DNA of 64,000 nucleotides, from assembly GCF_014635325.1 (NCBI RefSeq), contig NZ_BMCT01000006.1, positions 248,001-312,000 of the forward strand, read 5' to 3'. Shown here piece after piece: positions 17,070 through 26,490 of the stretch. The notes beneath the pieces are model-generated. The model was not told the origin of the DNA and did not search any database. It saw only the letters and a list, made by a program, of their open reading frames with translations. The position numbers were made by a program, and so were the translations under genes. How positions within the stretch are numbered: the first letter of the stretch is position 1; the number at the start of each line of letters is the position of its first letter. The DNA is from Azorhizobium oxalatiphilum (lineage in GTDB: Bacteria > Pseudomonadota > Alphaproteobacteria > Rhizobiales > Xanthobacteraceae).

Positions 17070-18194
17070 ATGTCCACCACCGACAAGCAGCTGTCCCGTC
17101 CCGTGCCGCGCCCCGGCGTCATGGCCATCTCGGCCTATGTCCCCGGCAAGAGCCACGCGCCGGGCGTGGAGAAGGTGTTCAAGCTCTCGTCCAACGAGAC
17201 GCCGCTGGGCGCGAGCCCTGCCGCCATCGCCGCCTTCCAGTCCGCCGGCACCCATCTGCAGGATTATCCGGACGGCGCCTCCACCGCGCTGCGCGAGGCC
17301 ATCGGCAAGGCGTTCGGCATCGACCCGGCGCGCATCATCTGCGGCGCGGGCTCGGACGAGATCCTCAACCTCGTGGCCCACACCTTCGTGGGCGCGGGCG
17401 ACGAGGTGGTGTTCAGCGTCCATGGCTTCCTCGTCTACAAGATCGCCACGCTGGCGGCCGGCGGCACCCCCGTCGCCGTGCCGGAGACGGATGATCTCGT
17501 GGCCGATGTGGATGCCCTCATCGCCGCCGTCACGCCGCGCACCCGGGTGGTGTTCCTCGCCAATCCGAACAATCCCACCGGCACCTATCTGCCGTTCGCC
17601 GAGGTGCGCCGCCTGCACGCGGCCCTGCCGCCGAACGTGCTGCTGGTGCTGGATGCGGCCTACAGCGAATACGTGCGCAAGAACGATTACGAGAACGGCC
17701 TCGAACTGGCGCTCACCGCCGACAACGTGCTGATGGCGCGGACCTTCTCCAAGATCCACGGCCTCGCCGCGCTGCGCATCGGCTGGGCGGTGGCCTCCGC
17801 CGCCATCATCGACGCGCTGAACCGCGTGCGCGGGCCGTTCAACATGAACGCCCCGGCCATTGCGGCGGGCGCGGCGGCGATCCTCGACACCGCCCATGTG
17901 GACCGCTCGGTGGCCCATAACGAGCAGTGGCTGCCGTGGCTCGCCGGCGAATTCACCGCGCTCGGCCTCAAGGTCACGCCCAGCGTCGGCAACTTCCTGC
18001 TGATCCACTTCCCCGCCACCCCCGGCCGCACGGCGAAGGAGGCGGATGCCTTCCTGACCAAGCGCGGCATCATTCTGCGCTCGGTGGCCTCCTATGGCCT
18101 GCCCGACGCGCTGCGCATGACGGTGGGCACGGAAGAGGCCAACCGCCTGACCGTGAAGGCGATCACCGACTTCCTCGCCGGAGCGGCGCAATGA
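17070..18194 (+). CDS. hisC: HisC-family aminotransferase (histidinol-phosphate/aromatic)
   Basis: A 374-residue PLP-dependent fold-I aminotransferase. Visible marks are [10 protein letters not shown] (N-terminal substrate region), [34 protein letters not shown] and the PLP lysine in [19 protein letters not shown]. The start is the second ATG, with GGAG six bases upstream, rather than the ATG 12 bp earlier. HisC acts in histidine synthesis. In alphaproteobacteria a copy linked to chorismate mutase and tyrA can also transaminate aromatic keto acids or prephenate, which this position suggests. Confidence 0.9.
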   Translation: MSTTDKQLSRPVPRPGVMAISAYVPGKSHAPGVEKVFKLSSNETPLGASPAAIAAFQSAGTHLQDYPDGASTALREAIGKAFGIDPARIICGAGSDEILNLVAHTFVGAGDEVVFSVHGFLVYKIATLAAGGTPVAVPETDDLVADVDALIAAVTPRTRVVFLANPNNPTGTYLPFAEVRRLHAALPPNVLLVLDAAYSEYVRKNDYENGLELALTADNVLMARTFSKIHGLAALRIGWAVASAAIIDALNRVRGPFNMNAPAIAAGAAAILDTAHVDRSVAHNEQWLPWLAGEFTALGLKVTPSVGNFLLIHFPATPGRTAKEADAFLTKRGIILRSVASYGLPDALRMTVGTEEANRLTVKAITDFLAGAAQ

Positions 18195-19126
18195 GCGGGC
18201 CGCTCGTCGGCCGACTGGCGATCATCGGGGCGGGCCTGATCGGCTCCTCGGTGGCGCGGGCGGCGAAGGAGAAGGGGCTGGCCGGCACCGTGGTGGTGTC
18301 GGACCGGGATGCTGCCGTGCGGGCGCGGGTGCTGGAACTCGGCTTCGCGGACGAGGTGCCGGAGACCGGCGCGCAAGCCGCCGAGGGCGCGGACATCATC
18401 GTCGTCTGCGTGCCCGTGGGCGCGTCGGGCGCGGTGGCGGCGGAGATCGCACCGGCGCTGAAGCCCGGCGCCATCGTCTCCGACGTAGGTTCGGTGAAGG
18501 GCGCGGTGGTGGAGCAGATGGCGCCCCACATCCCGGCCCATGCCCATCTCGTGCCCGCCCATCCGGTGGCCGGCACGGAATTCTCCGGCCCGGACGCCGG
18601 CTTTGCCACGCTGTTCGAGAACCGCTGGTGCATCGTCACCCCCACCGAGGGCGCCGACTCCGAGGCGGTGGCGAAGCTGGAGGGCCTGTGGCGCGGCATG
18701 GGGGCGAATGTGGAGACCATGTCGCCGCAGCACCATGATCTGGTGCTGGCGATCACCTCCCATGTGCCGCATCTCATCGCCTACAACATCGTGGGCACCG
18801 CCGAGCATCTGGAGCACACGCTGACCTCCGAGGTCATCAAGTTCTCCGCCGGCGGTTTCCGCGACTTCACCCGCATCGCCGCGTCCGATCCGACCATGTG
18901 GCGGGACGTGTTCCTCTACAATCGCGAGGCGGTGCTGGAGATGCTGGGCCGCTTCACGGAGGATCTCTCCGCGCTTCAGCGAGCCATCCGCTATGGCGAT
19001 GGCGATGCGCTGTTCGAGCATTTCACCCGTACCCGCGCCATCCGCCGCTCGATCATCGAGCAGGGTCAGGAGACGGCGGCCCCCGACTTCGGCCGGCGGG
19101 TGGTCAAGGACGGTACGGCGGGCTGA
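18191..19126 (+). CDS. tyrA: Prephenate/arogenate dehydrogenase (TyrA/TyrC family)
   Basis: 311 residues. The N-terminal NAD(P)-binding Rossmann fold ([19 protein letters not shown]) is followed by [12 protein letters not shown], the catalytic [22 protein letters not shown] and [14 protein letters not shown], all typical of the family. It oxidatively decarboxylates prephenate to 4-hydroxyphenylpyruvate, or arogenate to tyrosine; single-domain alphaproteobacterial forms often prefer arogenate (cyclohexadienyl dehydrogenase). The ATG overlaps the hisC stop (ATGA). There is no ACT domain, so no obvious tyrosine feedback site. Confidence 0.92.
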   Translation: MSGPLVGRLAIIGAGLIGSSVARAAKEKGLAGTVVVSDRDAAVRARVLELGFADEVPETGAQAAEGADIIVVCVPVGASGAVAAEIAPALKPGAIVSDVGSVKGAVVEQMAPHIPAHAHLVPAHPVAGTEFSGPDAGFATLFENRWCIVTPTEGADSEAVAKLEGLWRGMGANVETMSPQHHDLVLAITSHVPHLIAYNIVGTAEHLEHTLTSEVIKFSAGGFRDFTRIAASDPTMWRDVFLYNREAVLEMLGRFTEDLSALQRAIRYGDGDALFEHFTRTRAIRRSIIEQGQETAAPDFGRRVVKDGTAG

Positions 19127-19135
19127 GCCGGGATC

Positions 19136-19156
19136 GGGGCAGATTGGATCTGCCCC
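19136..19156 (+). terminator. Hairpin at the 3' end of the aromatic amino-acid operon
   Basis: Perfect 9-bp stem GGGGCAGAT / ATCTGCCCC with a 3-nt loop, 9 bp after the tyrA stop. There is no U-run on the + strand. It also faces the convergent DUF2125 gene, so it may serve both transcripts. Confidence 0.5.
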
Positions 19157-19205
19157 GTGAATCCGTCTCAAAAACCAAGGTCCCGCCTGCTGCGTTTCTC
19201 AGGCT

Positions 19206-20360
19206 TTACTGGGCAGGAGCCGGCGTGGCCGGTCCAGGCGTGACCGGAACGGTCGGCGCCGTCATGGCGGCCGGCGGCGGCAGCGGGGCGACGGGTGGCG
19301 GGAACAGCGCCGGCACCCGGCCCACGGGAATGCGGCCGAGCTTCAGTGCACCCTTGTCGAAGCCTACGTTGAAGGTGACGCCCGGCCTCCCGGCCACGTC
19401 GCCACGCTTGCCGGCCATGGCCAGCGCGCTGACGATGGGCACGTATTCCTGCGACACCAGCCCGGCGCTGGCCAGATTCTTCAGCACATCCTCAATGCCG
19501 GAAAAACCCAGCGAGAGCTGGCCGTTGAGCATGCCCTGCGGGTCCACCAGCAATGCGCCGGAAATGTTGGCGGCGGCCTTGGGCGTGGTGAGGGTGAGCG
19601 CCTGAAGCTGCATCATACCCCCCGCCATGGCCCAGGCCCGCAGGCGGTCTTCCACCGGCATGGGGCGCATGTCGTCGGCGGCGGTGAGCGTCATCTGAAG
19701 CGCGAGATCGAGTGGGCCCGCGCTGCCGGCCGCCGCCATCTGCGGGCTTTCGCCACCGGCGATGGAGAAGGCGAAGTCCACCCCGTCGCGGGCACCATTG
19801 GCGCCGGGATTCCGGCGGGCGTGGGTCTCGATCTGTTTGGCGGACAGCATGGGGGTGGCCGAGGCGGTGCCGGGGGCCTGCTCCACCATAGGATTGTTGG
19901 CCACGAGGTCGAAGCGCACCGGGCGGCCGGTGTTGTCGCCGATGCCGCTCATCTGCAGCAGCGACCACGACACCGTATAGACCTGCCCCGTGGCCTGATC
20001 CTCCACCCGCGCGGGCGAGGCGAACTCGGCGACGATGTGGCTGGGATCCCAGATCTGCGCCACGGCGTGGGCGGCGGCGGCGGAGATGCGGAAGCTGTCG
20101 CCGCCCTGCGTGACCAGAACCGGGTCGCGGCACATCAGCTCGAAGCGGAAGGGGAAGCCCTCCAGCGAGCGCTCGGAGCAGCTCCAGGTCCGGCCGAGCT
20201 GCTTCTCGCGGGCGATCCAGGCGTCGATCTCGCCATCCGCCGTGCGGGCGGCATAGATCCAGAGGCCGGACCAGCCGATGCCGACGAGTATCAGGAGGAT
20301 AAGCGGCAGCGCGATGATCCAGGGCCGGCGGCGCCGCGCGGCAGGTTCGGTGACAGACAT
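19206..20360 (-). CDS. DUF2125 domain protein
   Basis: 384 residues. One N-terminal membrane anchor (PWIIALPLILLILVGIGWSGLWIY, about 13-36) follows a cluster of arginines. A periplasmic DUF2125-type domain follows, with family marks WSCSERSLEGFPFRFELMC, then repeated beta-rich stretches. The C-terminus is proline/alanine-rich. The family is common in Rhizobiales and of unknown function; its all-beta, membrane-tethered layout resembles DUF945/AsmA-like envelope proteins. Its place between tyrA and chaC recurs in this order as far as I recall. Confidence 0.8.
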   Translation of the reverse strand: MSVTEPAARRRRPWIIALPLILLILVGIGWSGLWIYAARTADGEIDAWIAREKQLGRTWSCSERSLEGFPFRFELMCRDPVLVTQGGDSFRISAAAAHAVAQIWDPSHIVAEFASPARVEDQATGQVYTVSWSLLQMSGIGDNTGRPVRFDLVANNPMVEQAPGTASATPMLSAKQIETHARRNPGANGARDGVDFAFSIAGGESPQMAAAGSAGPLDLALQMTLTAADDMRPMPVEDRLRAWAMAGGMMQLQALTLTTPKAAANISGALLVDPQGMLNGQLSLGFSGIEDVLKNLASAGLVSQEYVPIVSALAMAGKRGDVAGRPGVTFNVGFDKGALKLGRIPVGRVPALFPPPVAPLPPPAAMTAPTVPVTPGPATPAPAQ

Positions 20361-20633
20361 GCGGTCCCTTCATGTCGTCCGGCCGGCGCGGGGGCGTCGG
20401 GCGGGCAAGAGCCTTTCAAGCGCTGTAGAGCAGTTTTGAGACCAGTTGAAGGCCCCGTTCATCGTGCTGGCGCAGCTTTGATGCGGGGAGGGTGTCCATT
20501 GGGGCACTGCGTCCTATGCGGAACGGGGGATGGCCGCGATTTTAGGGGCAGGGTGCCGTAATTCCGGCTGTATGCTCGCCGATCGAAGTCACGGCTGCCG
20601 CCGTTCCCCGCGTCCGTATCCTTTCGTTGTCCC

Positions 20634-21224
20634 ATGCCCGCTGATAAGCCACCCTTCCGCTTCCAGAAGCCCGGTCCCGTGGATGTACCCGAGCACGACC
20701 CGTGGGTGTTCGGCTATGGCTCGCTCATGTGGAAGCCCGGCTTCGACTATGAGGAGCGGGCCGAGGCGACACTGATCGGCGCCCATCGCACGCTGTGCAT
20801 CTATTCCTTCCATCATCGCGGCACGCCGGAACAGCCGGGGCTGGTGCTGGGGCTGGATCTGGGCGGCTCCTGCCGGGGGATCGCCTTCCGGGTGGCGGCG
20901 GCGCGCTGGCCGGAGACCCACGCCTATCTCACTGAGCGCGAGCAGATTTCCGGCGTGTATCGCGAAACGCGGCGGCGTGTGCGCCTGCGGGGCGCGAGCG
21001 TGACCGATGCCTCGGCGGTGGCCTATGTGGCCAATCGCGCCCATCCCCAATATGCCTCCGGCCTCAGCCGCGAGGACCAACTGCATCTGGTGCGTCGTTC
21101 ACACGGCCTCTCCGGCCCCAATACGGATTATGTGCTCGCCACTGTGGATGCGCTGGCGGAGATGGGCATTACCGATCCCGGCCTCGGCTGGATGGCCCAG
21201 CGCCTGCGTAGCGGTCACGGCTGA
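20634..21224 (+). CDS. chaC: ChaC-type gamma-glutamylcyclotransferase
   Basis: 196 residues with the cyclotransferase fold: VFGYGSLMWKPGF is the substrate-binding YGSL motif (about residues 25-37). GLDLGGSCRGIAFRV follows, then ISGVYRETRRRVRL, near which the catalytic glutamate (in REQISGVY) lies, as in ChaC1/2. Such enzymes cleave glutathione to 5-oxoproline and Cys-Gly in the cytosol. It stands alone, divergent from the DUF2125 gene. The 273-bp gap between them holds no gene or clear motif. Confidence 0.88.
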   Translation: MPADKPPFRFQKPGPVDVPEHDPWVFGYGSLMWKPGFDYEERAEATLIGAHRTLCIYSFHHRGTPEQPGLVLGLDLGGSCRGIAFRVAAARWPETHAYLTEREQISGVYRETRRRVRLRGASVTDASAVAYVANRAHPQYASGLSREDQLHLVRRSHGLSGPNTDYVLATVDALAEMGITDPGLGWMAQRLRSGHG

Positions 21225-21251
21225 GCAGTCTCTGATCCGGCCCCGGCGCTC

Positions 21252-21695
21252 TCAGGCGGCGAAGCGGCCGAGGGGATGCCCCATGGCGACGAGTTCGCGC
21301 GGCGGCTCCGGATCGCGTTCACGCGGGGCGGGCAGCGCCAGTATGTCACGCGTTCCCACCCGCGGGCGGGTGAGGCTGGAAAGCGTCTCGGGCGCGCCCT
21401 CACCCAGCACGTGGATGTGGATTTCTTCCGCCAGATTGCGCCGGGCGGCCTCAGCTGCCGCCGCTCCCGGCACTCCCGCCCAGACGGCGATGGAGCCGGC
21501 GGGCGTGCGCCGGACGGCGATGGCGAGGGCATCCGCATAGGCCGGTGCGTCCTGTGCCGGATAGACCGAAAACACATGCCGCACGCCATCCTGATCGCGC
21601 CAGAAGCGGTAGCGCGCGCCGAGCGCGTCGTCGCTCAGGCCGCTCAGGCGACCGCCGTCGGACAAGGGGATCAGGAGCGAATCAGTGACGTTCAT
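21252..21695 (-). CDS. Conserved-looking hypothetical protein
   Basis: 147 residues from the ATG at 21695; an in-frame GTG at 21743 would add 16 residues, and neither start has a strong ribosome binding site. No signal peptide or TM segment. It reads as a compact mixed alpha/beta soluble protein (ARYRFWRDQDGVRHVFSVYP, then an alanine-rich helix and EEIHIHVLGEG). I recognise no domain. It lies between convergent chaC and plsC on the same strand as plsC. Codon use is like its neighbours. Confidence 0.6.
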   Translation of the reverse strand: MNVTDSLLIPLSDGGRLSGLSDDALGARYRFWRDQDGVRHVFSVYPAQDAPAYADALAIAVRRTPAGSIAVWAGVPGAAAAEAARRNLAEEIHIHVLGEGAPETLSSLTRPRVGTRDILALPAPRERDPEPPRELVAMGHPLGRFAA

Positions 21696-21764
21696 GAGAA
21701 CGAAACTAGAACTTTCGCTTGTCCCCAGGCAAGGGTTTTCCACAGGGCATGGTTACGGGGATAT

Positions 21765-22526
21765 CTAAACGGCCTGCGGCGTCGGGTCGGACGGCATGCC
21801 CAGTTCCGCCCGCCCCATTGCCACCAGCCTGTCGCTGGCAGTTTCGATATCCCCCTGCAGGCGCTCGAAGAACACTTCCCGCTTCAGGCCCGGCGGGATC
21901 ACGGGGAGCACCTCCACCCGGATGGTACCGGGGCGGCGGATAAGGGCGTTGCGGGGCCAATAGAGGCCGGAGTTCAGCGCCACCGGCAGGCAGGGCACGC
22001 CGAAGGCCGAGTAGAGGTGCGAGACGCCGAACTTGTAGGCCGGCGGTGCACCGGCCGGGCGGCGGGTCCCTTCCGGGAAGATCAGGATCTGCCGGCCCTT
22101 GGCCAGTTCCTCGCGCGCCCGCAGCGTCATGGCTTTCAGCGCCTTGGTGCGGGTGCCCCGGTTAATGGGGATCATCTGCGCCTTGGCGGCGTACCAGCCG
22201 AAGATGGGCAGCCACATCAGCTCGCGCTTCAGGATGAAGGCGGGGTCCGAGAACAGCGGCAGCAGGGCGATGGTTTCCCACGCCGACTGGTGCTTGGACG
22301 CGATCAGCAGCGGGCCTTCGGGGATGTTTTCGCGGCCCTTGATCTCCACTTTGGTGCCGGCGATCACCCGCAGCAGAAAGGACGTTGTCCGCGACCACGG
22401 CACCACCAGCCCGCGCCACAGGCCCCTGCGTGACAGGAAGGGCAACAGCGGCAGGTACAGCAGCATGAAAAGAATCGTCATGCAGTAGAAGGCGAGCTGA
22501 AACAGCAGAGAACGCAGGAGTGTCAC
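21765..22526 (-). CDS. plsC: 1-acyl-sn-glycerol-3-phosphate acyltransferase
   Basis: A 253-residue membrane-associated acyltransferase that makes phosphatidic acid from lysophosphatidic acid. An N-terminal TM stretch (FYCMTILFMLLYLPLLPFL) is followed by motif I SKHQSAWET (H-x4-E here rather than H-x4-D), GTRTKA near motif II, motif III FPEGTRRP and motif IV around VPCLPVALNSG. The GTG start overlaps the stop of the YdcF gene (GTGA), so the two are co-translated. The H-x4-E variant occurs in other alphaproteobacterial PlsC proteins as far as I recall, so activity is still likely. Confidence 0.9.
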   Translation of the reverse strand: MTLLRSLLFQLAFYCMTILFMLLYLPLLPFLSRRGLWRGLVVPWSRTTSFLLRVIAGTKVEIKGRENIPEGPLLIASKHQSAWETIALLPLFSDPAFILKRELMWLPIFGWYAAKAQMIPINRGTRTKALKAMTLRAREELAKGRQILIFPEGTRRPAGAPPAYKFGVSHLYSAFGVPCLPVALNSGLYWPRNALIRRPGTIRVEVLPVIPPGLKREVFFERLQGDIETASDRLVAMGRAELGMPSDPTPQAV

Positions 22527-23302
22527 TCGGGCTTCCTGTCCATCCCAGGGAAAGAGCCGGCCGCCGATCCGGCGACGGACGCCTGCGCCCCCGTGGCGGG
22601 CACGGGCGGCTGCGCGGCCGGGGCCTTGGGCGCGACCGCCTGGGCCGGGCGGATCTTGGCCTGGGCCATCATGTACTTCAAATATTCCTTCAGGAGGAGC
22701 TTTACCGTCTGCGGATCGGTCCACCAGCGGGCGGTCAGCATGCGGTCCGTCACCACCGGATAGGCGACCAGTTCCACCTCGGGCAGCGCCCGGCCCAGTT
22801 CCACCAGTGCGCGCGGCATGTGCCAGGCGGACGTCACCACCACCAGCGAGCGGAAATGCTTGTCGCGCGTCCATTCGGCCGCCTCGATGGCGTTGCCGAA
22901 GGTGTTCAGCGCCCGGTGGCCGAGGTCTACGCAGCAATCCAGCAGATGGTCGTTGTCCGGCAGGGTGCGGCGGATCTCGTCCTGCGAGGTGGTGCGGTTG
23001 ACGCCGGTGATCAGCAGACGCTGCCCATGACCGGAGGCCAGCAGCTGGACGCCGTCCGAGATGCGGGAGGCACCGCCGGTCAGCACCACAATACCGTCCG
23101 CCGGCTTCAGCTGCACGGGCTCGCGGGGGGCAATGGCCGTGGTGAACACCGCGAACCCGCCCACGAACAGCAGTGCGAGGGTGCCCGCCGTGAAGGCCAT
23201 CACCACCACAGCCCGTCGGATGAAAAAAGCCGGTCCGCGCCGTGGCATCCTGCCTGTCGACTGTTCGGACCCGGCGCGCCAAGTCTTCTGAGCCAAGGTC
23301 AT
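22523..23302 (-). CDS. YdcF/SanA-family (DUF218) envelope protein
   Basis: 259 residues. One N-terminal TM helix (about 29-54) is followed by a DUF218 Rossmann-like domain: DGIVVLTGGASRISDGVQLL, RLLITGVN, DLGHRALNTFGNAIEAAEW and LVVVTSAWHMPRALVEL. The C-terminal tail is Ala/Pro-rich. The family (YdcF, SanA, ElyC) is linked to envelope and undecaprenyl-phosphate functions but has no settled reaction. Sits in an ftsE-ftsX-ydcF-plsC leftward run, an envelope-biogenesis context. Confidence 0.85.
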   Translation of the reverse strand: MTLAQKTWRAGSEQSTGRMPRRGPAFFIRRAVVVMAFTAGTLALLFVGGFAVFTTAIAPREPVQLKPADGIVVLTGGASRISDGVQLLASGHGQRLLITGVNRTTSQDEIRRTLPDNDHLLDCCVDLGHRALNTFGNAIEAAEWTRDKHFRSLVVVTSAWHMPRALVELGRALPEVELVAYPVVTDRMLTARWWTDPQTVKLLLKEYLKYMMAQAKIRPAQAVAPKAPAAQPPVPATGAQASVAGSAAGSFPGMDRKPE

Positions 23303-23372
23303 GGCCTTAGAATGCCTGAGAAATACGGCAGACGCGAGGACTTGAAGCGGCGCGCTGGGGTCGCAGGCCGGC

Positions 23373-24347
23373 TCATGCGATGGTCCTCAGGGTGCGATAG
23401 ACGGTGATGCGCGAGGTCAGCGCCGTCACCAGAGCGATGATGATGACTGCAATCGCGATACCGCCGAAGCCGAGCCAGCCCGGATCGAGCCAGGTGATGA
23501 TGCCGGGATTTTCCGGATCGGCAAGGATGCCGAAACGGGGCAGGCTCATGAGGCCCCCGAACAGCGCCGCCGCCGCCACGCCGCCGAGAATGCCGCCCTG
23601 CATGCCGATCTTGAGGAAGTGACGCTGGAACTGGGCGGCGATGAAGCCGTCCCGCGCGCCGACGAAATGCAGCACCTCGACAATGGTGCGATTGGTGGCC
23701 ACCGCGGCGCGGGTGGCGAACACCACGGATAGCACCGTCGCCACGCCCACTAGCGCCAGCAGGCCGAAGCCGGTGATCATGACGCCCTCGGCCATGGCTC
23801 CGAGCCGGCGCGACCATGTGCGGTGGTCATCCAGAGCCGCCGTGGGGATGCGGTCGGTCAGCGTCCGGCGCAGGCGGGCAAGATCGGGGCTCGCGGCGGG
23901 ATCCAGCCGCAGCACCACGATGCGCGGCACCGGCAGGTCCGAATAATCCAGCCCGGCGCCGAGCCAGGGCTCCAGCAGGCGGCCGGTCTCGGTTTCGGTG
24001 AGCACATGGGCTTCCAGTATGCCCGGCGTCTGCTGGGCGAGGTCCACGGCGGCGCGCACCTGCGCGTCGGTGACGGCCTTGTCGCCGGCGCGGATCTGGA
24101 TCGTCACCTCGCGGGTGACGTCGGAGCGCCACGCGCCGGCCGTGGAGCGCACTGCCATGACCGAGCCAATGGTGAGCGCGGCCAGAAACGTCATGATCGC
24201 CACCACCGCGATCAGCGCACGGCCGGCGACCGTGGCACCGGGCACGATGGGCGTGACCGGCACGGCCTTGGGCTTTGCCGGCTTCTCGGGCTTGCCGGGG
24301 GTGGCCGGCGGCGGGGCCGGGACAGTGGTGTCGTCAGTCGTAGACAT
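23373..24347 (-). CDS. ftsX: Cell-division protein FtsX
   Basis: A 324-residue permease-like subunit of the FtsEX complex, which controls peptidoglycan hydrolases at the septum. The layout is: Pro/Lys-rich cytosolic N-tail (about 1-38), TM1 (about 43-68), a periplasmic domain (EVTIQIRAGDKAVTDAQ ...), then three TM helices around 200-225, 255-275 and 295-315. Conserved stretches include FVGARDGFIAAQFQRHFLKIG. Its ATG lies 14 bp inside the end of ftsE, the usual tight coupling. Confidence 0.92.
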   Translation of the reverse strand: MSTTDDTTVPAPPPATPGKPEKPAKPKAVPVTPIVPGATVAGRALIAVVAIMTFLAALTIGSVMAVRSTAGAWRSDVTREVTIQIRAGDKAVTDAQVRAAVDLAQQTPGILEAHVLTETETGRLLEPWLGAGLDYSDLPVPRIVVLRLDPAASPDLARLRRTLTDRIPTAALDDHRTWSRRLGAMAEGVMITGFGLLALVGVATVLSVVFATRAAVATNRTIVEVLHFVGARDGFIAAQFQRHFLKIGMQGGILGGVAAAALFGGLMSLPRFGILADPENPGIITWLDPGWLGFGGIAIAVIIIALVTALTSRITVYRTLRTIA

Positions 24348-24993
24348 AGAGCCGTCCGTCCGCGATCACGAGCCGGCGCGCGTCGAACTGGTCCATGAGC
24401 GCGATATCGTGGGTGGCGAGCAGCACCGAAGTGCCGGAGCGGTTCAGTTCCACGAAAAGGCGCAGCAGGCGGCGCGCCAGCGTGGGGTCCACATTGCCGG
24501 TGGGTTCGTCGGCCAGCAGGAATTCGGGGCGGCCGATCAGCGCGCGGGCAATCGCCGCGCGCTGCTTCTCACCGCCGGACAGCACCGGGGGCATGACGTG
24601 CATGCGGTCGCCGAGGCCGACCCAGTGCAGCAGTTCCGTCACCTCGGCGCGGTAGCTTGCCTCCTCCTTGCCGAGCACGCGCAGCGGCAGGGCCACGTTC
24701 TCATACGTGGTGAAATGGTCGAGCAGGCGGAAATCCTGGAACACGATGCCGATGCGGCGGCGGATCACCGCCACCTCGTCGGGATCGAGCGAGGACACGT
24801 CGCGACCGAACAGGGAGATGAGCCCGCGCGTGGGCTTCATGTTGAGGAACAGCAGGCGCATGAGGGTGGTCTTGCCCGCGCCGGAGGGGCCGGTGAGGAA
24901 CTGGAACGAGTTCGGCTCGATGTTGAAGGTCACATCCTTCAGCACCTCCGGCCCCATGCCGTACCTCAGGCCCACATTCTCGAAACGGACCAC
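24334..24993 (-). CDS. ftsE: Cell-division ATP-binding protein FtsE
   Basis: A 219-residue ABC ATPase: Walker A TGPSGAGKTTL, Q-loop VFQDFRLLDH, signature LSGGEKQRAAIARAL, Walker B LLADEPTGNVDP and H-loop LLATHDIAL. This matches FtsE length (about 220). The GTG start at 24993 gives the canonical beginning VVRFENVGLRYG and has GGAAGGGGAAGG just upstream; extending further would add an unrelated leader. Divergent from hpt across 166 bp. Confidence 0.94.
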   Translation of the reverse strand: MVRFENVGLRYGMGPEVLKDVTFNIEPNSFQFLTGPSGAGKTTLMRLLFLNMKPTRGLISLFGRDVSSLDPDEVAVIRRRIGIVFQDFRLLDHFTTYENVALPLRVLGKEEASYRAEVTELLHWVGLGDRMHVMPPVLSGGEKQRAAIARALIGRPEFLLADEPTGNVDPTLARRLLRLFVELNRSGTSVLLATHDIALMDQFDARRLVIADGRLYVYD

Positions 24994-25159
24994 GCCTTCC
25001 CCTTCCTCGAATCGCAAAAGCCTTCGCGCGCCACCATAGAGCGGGAAGGCGAGGGGTTGAATCAAGCGGAAGGCGTCTTCCGCTGCGGCAAGCGGGCCGG
25101 CCGGCCCCGGCTGGACGTCAAGGTTCCAGCGGGGCATGCTCGTGCACCACGGAGGAAAC

Positions 25160-25696
25160 ATGTCCCACCCACCCGTTAAAGTTCTGTTTGACGAGAACCG
25201 TATTGCCGCCCGGAATCGTGAATTGGCCAGCGAGATCGCAGGCGCGGGGCTGGAGAAGCTCCTTGTGGTCGCGGTCCTGAAGGGCTCCTTCATCTTTGCC
25301 GCCGACCTCCTGCGCGCCATGCACGCATCCGGCCTGGCGCCGGAGATGGAGTTCGTGCACCTGTCCAGCTATCGCGATGCGCAGGTCTCGTCCGGTCAGG
25401 TGCAGATCCTGCGCGACGTGGAGAGCGACGTGCGCGGCCGCGACGTTCTGCTGGTGGACGACATTCTCGAATCCGGCCGCACGCTGGCCTTCGCGAAGGA
25501 TCTGCTGATGGCGCGCGGCGCCCGCCGGGTGATGGTGGTGGTGCTGCTGGAGAAGCCGGGCAAGCGCGCGGTGCAGATCGACGCCGACCTGGTGGGCTTC
25601 GAATGCCCCGACCTGTTCGTGGTGGGTTACGGCATGGACGTCGCCCACGCCTTCCGCCAACTGCCCTTCATCGGCCATATCGAACAGCTGGGCTGA
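25160..25696 (+). CDS. hpt: Hypoxanthine phosphoribosyltransferase
   Basis: A 178-residue purine salvage enzyme that joins hypoxanthine/guanine to PRPP. The PRPP motif VLLVDDILESGRTLAF is clear (about residues 95-110), with the VAVLKGSFIFAADLLRA pyrophosphate loop and the C-terminal VGYGMD. The ATG at 25160 has GGAGGAAAC directly upstream, which decides it over an ATG 24 bp earlier. A strong terminator follows. Confidence 0.94.
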   Translation: MSHPPVKVLFDENRIAARNRELASEIAGAGLEKLLVVAVLKGSFIFAADLLRAMHASGLAPEMEFVHLSSYRDAQVSSGQVQILRDVESDVRGRDVLLVDDILESGRTLAFAKDLLMARGARRVMVVVLLEKPGKRAVQIDADLVGFECPDLFVVGYGMDVAHAFRQLPFIGHIEQLG

Positions 25697-25713
25697 GCGG
25701 CTCGCCTGTCCGG

Positions 25714-25750
25714 AAAAAGCCCGCCCGCGCGTCCCGCCGGCGGGCTTTTT
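25714..25750 (+). terminator. Intrinsic terminator of hpt
   Basis: Perfect 12-bp inverted repeat AAAAAGCCCGCC / GGCGGGCTTTTT with a 13-nt loop, 17 bp after the hpt stop and ending in five Ts. It is symmetrical, so it could also stop leftward transcription coming from the paralog genes. Confidence 0.9.
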
Positions 25751-26056
25751 GTTGGGCGGCTGTGGGGGATTGATATGGGTGGGGTGGGTGCCAAAAACCC
25801 TTGTGGGGACAGGGTTTCGATGGCTCGAAATGATTCATTTCTGTTGCGAAGTTCTCTTTTTGTTTAAAAATCCCAAATAAGGCGCCGTAGGTTTGGTGTC
25901 TGACTTTCTTCAAATCGTACTTTCCCGAAAGGGTATCAGGCCAAGCTTGGGTCCAACTTCCCCGATCCACCTTCACTCTTATCTGGAAAAGGGCACGCAC
26001 CTCCCGTGCGCTCTTCTCCTTTGCCGACTGATGAAATCAGTTAAAGGACGAAATCG
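25751..26056. other. AT-richer non-coding stretch
   Basis: No convincing gene. Base composition drops visibly below the surrounding coding DNA (T- and A-rich around 25830-25960). Reading frames here have poor codon use and run across the hpt terminator. A small hairpin ACTGAT-GAA-ATCAGT (26027-26041) lies just beyond the stop of the first paralog and could end its transcript. Confidence 0.5.
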
Positions 26057-26392
26057 CTATTTCAGACTATCGCGAGTGCCGATGCGCCACTGACACGGGC
26101 CTTTGGAGTCGATGGGGCGGACGCAGACATAGGGCAGCATAAACTCCCGATCGATCATGTCATCCTCCACGGTCACTGCGACCCCTGCCCCGGTTGTGTC
26201 GCAGCGGCTGTCCAGCATCTCCATCGCAGTCTTCTCGTCGCCGCTCTTTACCGCCTTTGTAATGGCGCGCATGTCGGCCAAAGTCTTGCACGTCATGGCA
26301 TCCTGCTTCGGCACATAGATATCCGCAGAGAATGCGGGCGTGGCGATAGCCATGGTCATAGGCAGGACGAAAGCAATAAGTCGCGAAAGCAC
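26057..26392 (-). CDS. Secreted four-cysteine protein, paralog A
   Basis: A 111-residue exported protein of unknown function. The GTG start follows GGGGGAACTC, the same arrangement as in paralog B. The signal peptide MLSRLIAFVLPMTMAIATPAFS is followed by mature ADIYVPKQ, with cleavage likely after AFS or FSA. The mature part has four cysteines (MTCKT, SRCDT, YVCVR, GPCQW), all conserved in the paralog, so two disulfides are plausible. The C-terminus holds a conserved IDSKGPCxWR block. About half of the mature residues match paralog B. No known domain is recognised. Confidence 0.75.
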   Translation of the reverse strand: MLSRLIAFVLPMTMAIATPAFSADIYVPKQDAMTCKTLADMRAITKAVKSGDEKTAMEMLDSRCDTTGAGVAVTVEDDMIDREFMLPYVCVRPIDSKGPCQWRIGTRDSLK

Positions 26393-26490
26393 GAGTTCCC
26401 CCAACGCAATACTAAGCCGACAGGCGCCGCGTAATTTGCATGGATGGGTCGCGCGCCACTCCACCCCGACAGACCGAAAGTATGAAATCG

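Noticed and set aside
25668-26000. 110-codon minus frame after hpt
   Set aside because: It runs through the hpt terminator and AT-rich non-coding DNA; codon use is unlike neighbours and no ribosome binding site is visible.
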